Below are positions 45,498 through 46,004 of a stretch of 46,004 bases of DNA, in pieces. Position 1 is the first letter of the stretch. Every line of letters starts with the position of its first letter. The notes under the pieces were generated by a model. That model made no database searches, had not been told where the DNA came from, and worked only from the letters and a program-made list of their open reading frames with translations. A program made the translations under genes and the position numbers. Location of the stretch: positions 1-46,004 of the forward strand of contig JAFGSZ010000101.1 of assembly GCA_016934395.1 (NCBI GenBank). Reading direction: 5' to 3'. This DNA comes from Bacteroidales bacterium (GTDB lineage Bacteria; Bacteroidota; Bacteroidia; Bacteroidales; UBA10428).

Positions 45498-45523
45498 ATT
45501 GAAGATTGTAAATGCTATAATAT
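45498..45523 (+). repeat. left flank sequence of the four-helix-bundle cassette
   Basis: It reads ATTGAAGATTGTAAATG then CTATAATAT. The reverse complement of 45901-45930, just upstream of the four-helix-bundle start, reads ATTGAAGGTTGAAAGTTAAT then ATTATAATAT. The two are imperfect inverted copies, with a 4-bp gap, facing each other across the gene. Confidence 0.45.
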
Positions 45524-45548
45524 AGTTGATAAATTATGGACGATCATA

Positions 45549-45899
45549 TTATTTATTTTGTGCTGTTATTCTTGACTTTGCAAATATATTAGATAATTCT
45601 AACGCTTCACTTAATAAATTTGTTAATATTATTTCGTTACACAGATTCTCTTCTTTAATAAACTCAAGCCAGAATAAAGACTCATCTGCTTCCTCGATAA
45701 CAATGCTTATTTTGGATATGAAAGCGGCTTTTGACTGTGCAATACACACAGCCCTGTAATTACATGCAGTTGAAGTTGCAGACCGAATTAATTGATCTTT
45801 AATATGATTCCCCAGATAAGTTTTTGGAAGATAAGCAGTGAGCTTGACACAATTATGTGCAAATTTTTTAGCTCTTAATTTTAAATCATCCGGTGTCAT
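45549..45899 (-). CDS. four-helix-bundle protein (S23/Avd-like)
   Basis: 116 residues of the four helix bundle (S23 ribosomal protein) family. The HNCVKLTAYLPKTYLGNHIKDQLIRSATSTACNYRAV pattern of helices 1-2, the AAFISKISIVIEEADESLFWLEFI helix 3 and LLSEALELSNIFAKS helix 4 are all standard. Such genes occur as intervening sequences in 23S rRNA and as scattered genes of unknown role; Avd accessory proteins of diversity-generating retroelements share the fold. Start ATG 45899. Its upstream flank carries a 21-bp tandem array and a related inverted flank lies downstream. No reverse transcriptase is in the window. Confidence 0.9.
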   Translation of the reverse strand: MTPDDLKLRAKKFAHNCVKLTAYLPKTYLGNHIKDQLIRSATSTACNYRAVCIAQSKAAFISKISIVIEEADESLFWLEFIKEENLCNEIILTNLLSEALELSNIFAKSRITAQNK

Positions 45900-45900
45900 T

Positions 45901-45930
45901 ATATTATAATATTAACTTTCAACCTTCAAT
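45901..45930 (-). repeat. right flank sequence of the four-helix-bundle cassette
   Basis: It is an imperfect inverted counterpart of 45498-45523, lying directly against the start codon. It merges with the start of the 21-bp tandem array. Confidence 0.45.
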
Positions 45931-46003
45931 CTTCAACCTTCAACCTTCAATCTTCAACCTTCAACCTTCAATCTTCAACCTTCAACCTTCAATCTTCAAC
46001 CTT
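45920..46003. repeat. 21-bp tandem repeat array, four perfect copies (12 heptamers)
   Basis: The unit is CAACCTT-CAATCTT-CAACCTT, three 7-mers with one base difference in the middle one. Four copies follow without any error up to the window edge, so the array likely continues. A degenerate heptamer (TAACTTT) precedes it at 45913-45919. It begins 20 bp upstream of the four-helix-bundle start codon. Confidence 0.95.
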
Positions 46004-46004
46004 C

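Noticed and set aside
45920..46003. CRISPR array
   Set aside because: The repeats are contiguous 21-bp units without spacers and no cas gene is present; it is a simple tandem repeat.
45549..46004. Diversity-generating retroelement suggested by the Avd-like fold
   Set aside because: No reverse transcriptase and no template/variable repeat pair are visible; the tandem array has no A-to-N mismatch pattern. A DGR would need genes beyond the window edge.

Overview
The window is a low-GC chromosomal segment from a member of the Bacteroidota, probably order Bacteroidales/Marinilabiliales. Supporting this are an S46 dipeptidyl-peptidase, an ExbB - small membrane protein - ExbD - ExbD operon, a PepSY-like secreted protein, an 800-residue MacB/FtsX permease, DUF3575-type outer-membrane barrels, weak ribosome binding sites and several TAnnTTTG-type -7 boxes. 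No species is assigned.

Positions 1-5000: a tRNA-Arg(TCG) is followed by a REP-associated tyrosine transposase (RAYT) flanked by three near-identical 22-bp palindromes. Then come small membrane or secreted proteins, a possible cysteine-rich mini-protein, and a ModF-type double ABC ATPase whose first half looks catalytically dead. Positions 5000-10400: a DUF1287 protein, a 123-bp MITE-like element, an outer-membrane protein, and the ExbB/ExbD energy-transduction operon with a hairpin terminator. Positions 10860-21900 are mostly housekeeping: tRNA-Ser(GGA), tatD-ansA (stop and start share one base), dprA, tadA, aspS, a flavin-reductase-like protein, lepA, a GNAT acetyltransferase and modD. Positions 21900-29100: an orphan MacB-like permease with a candidate sigma-54 promoter and upstream repeat sites, a SiaB-like kinase, rnhA, marC, a DPP7-type S46 peptidase and rnhB.

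Positions 29169-45427 are a surface-polysaccharide locus built as two convergent blocks. The plus block has a Wzx-like flippase, a ribbon-helix-helix-like small protein, a CapD/WbpM-type nucleotide-sugar dehydratase and a Wzz-like protein. The minus block, in transcription order, has a nucleotide-sugar epimerase, a WecA/WbpL-type initiating transferase, a GT-C membrane protein, a second flippase, a CgeB-like glycosyltransferase, a truncated polysaccharide deacetylase, a GT4 enzyme, a methyltransferase, another GT4 enzyme and a Wzy/WaaL-type polymerase. Together they give the core of a Wzx/Wzy pathway: lipid-linked initiation, sugar modification, chain extension, flipping, polymerisation and length control. 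At the far right a four-helix-bundle (S23/Avd-like) gene is bounded by related inverted sequences, one of which expands into a perfect 21-bp tandem array made of 7-bp subunits that runs off the window.

I see no CRISPR array, no prophage and no recognisable defence system. The most unusual items are the RAYT/REP unit, the four-helix-bundle cassette with its heptamer array, the putative sigma-54/UAS architecture of the MacB-like gene, and the MITE.
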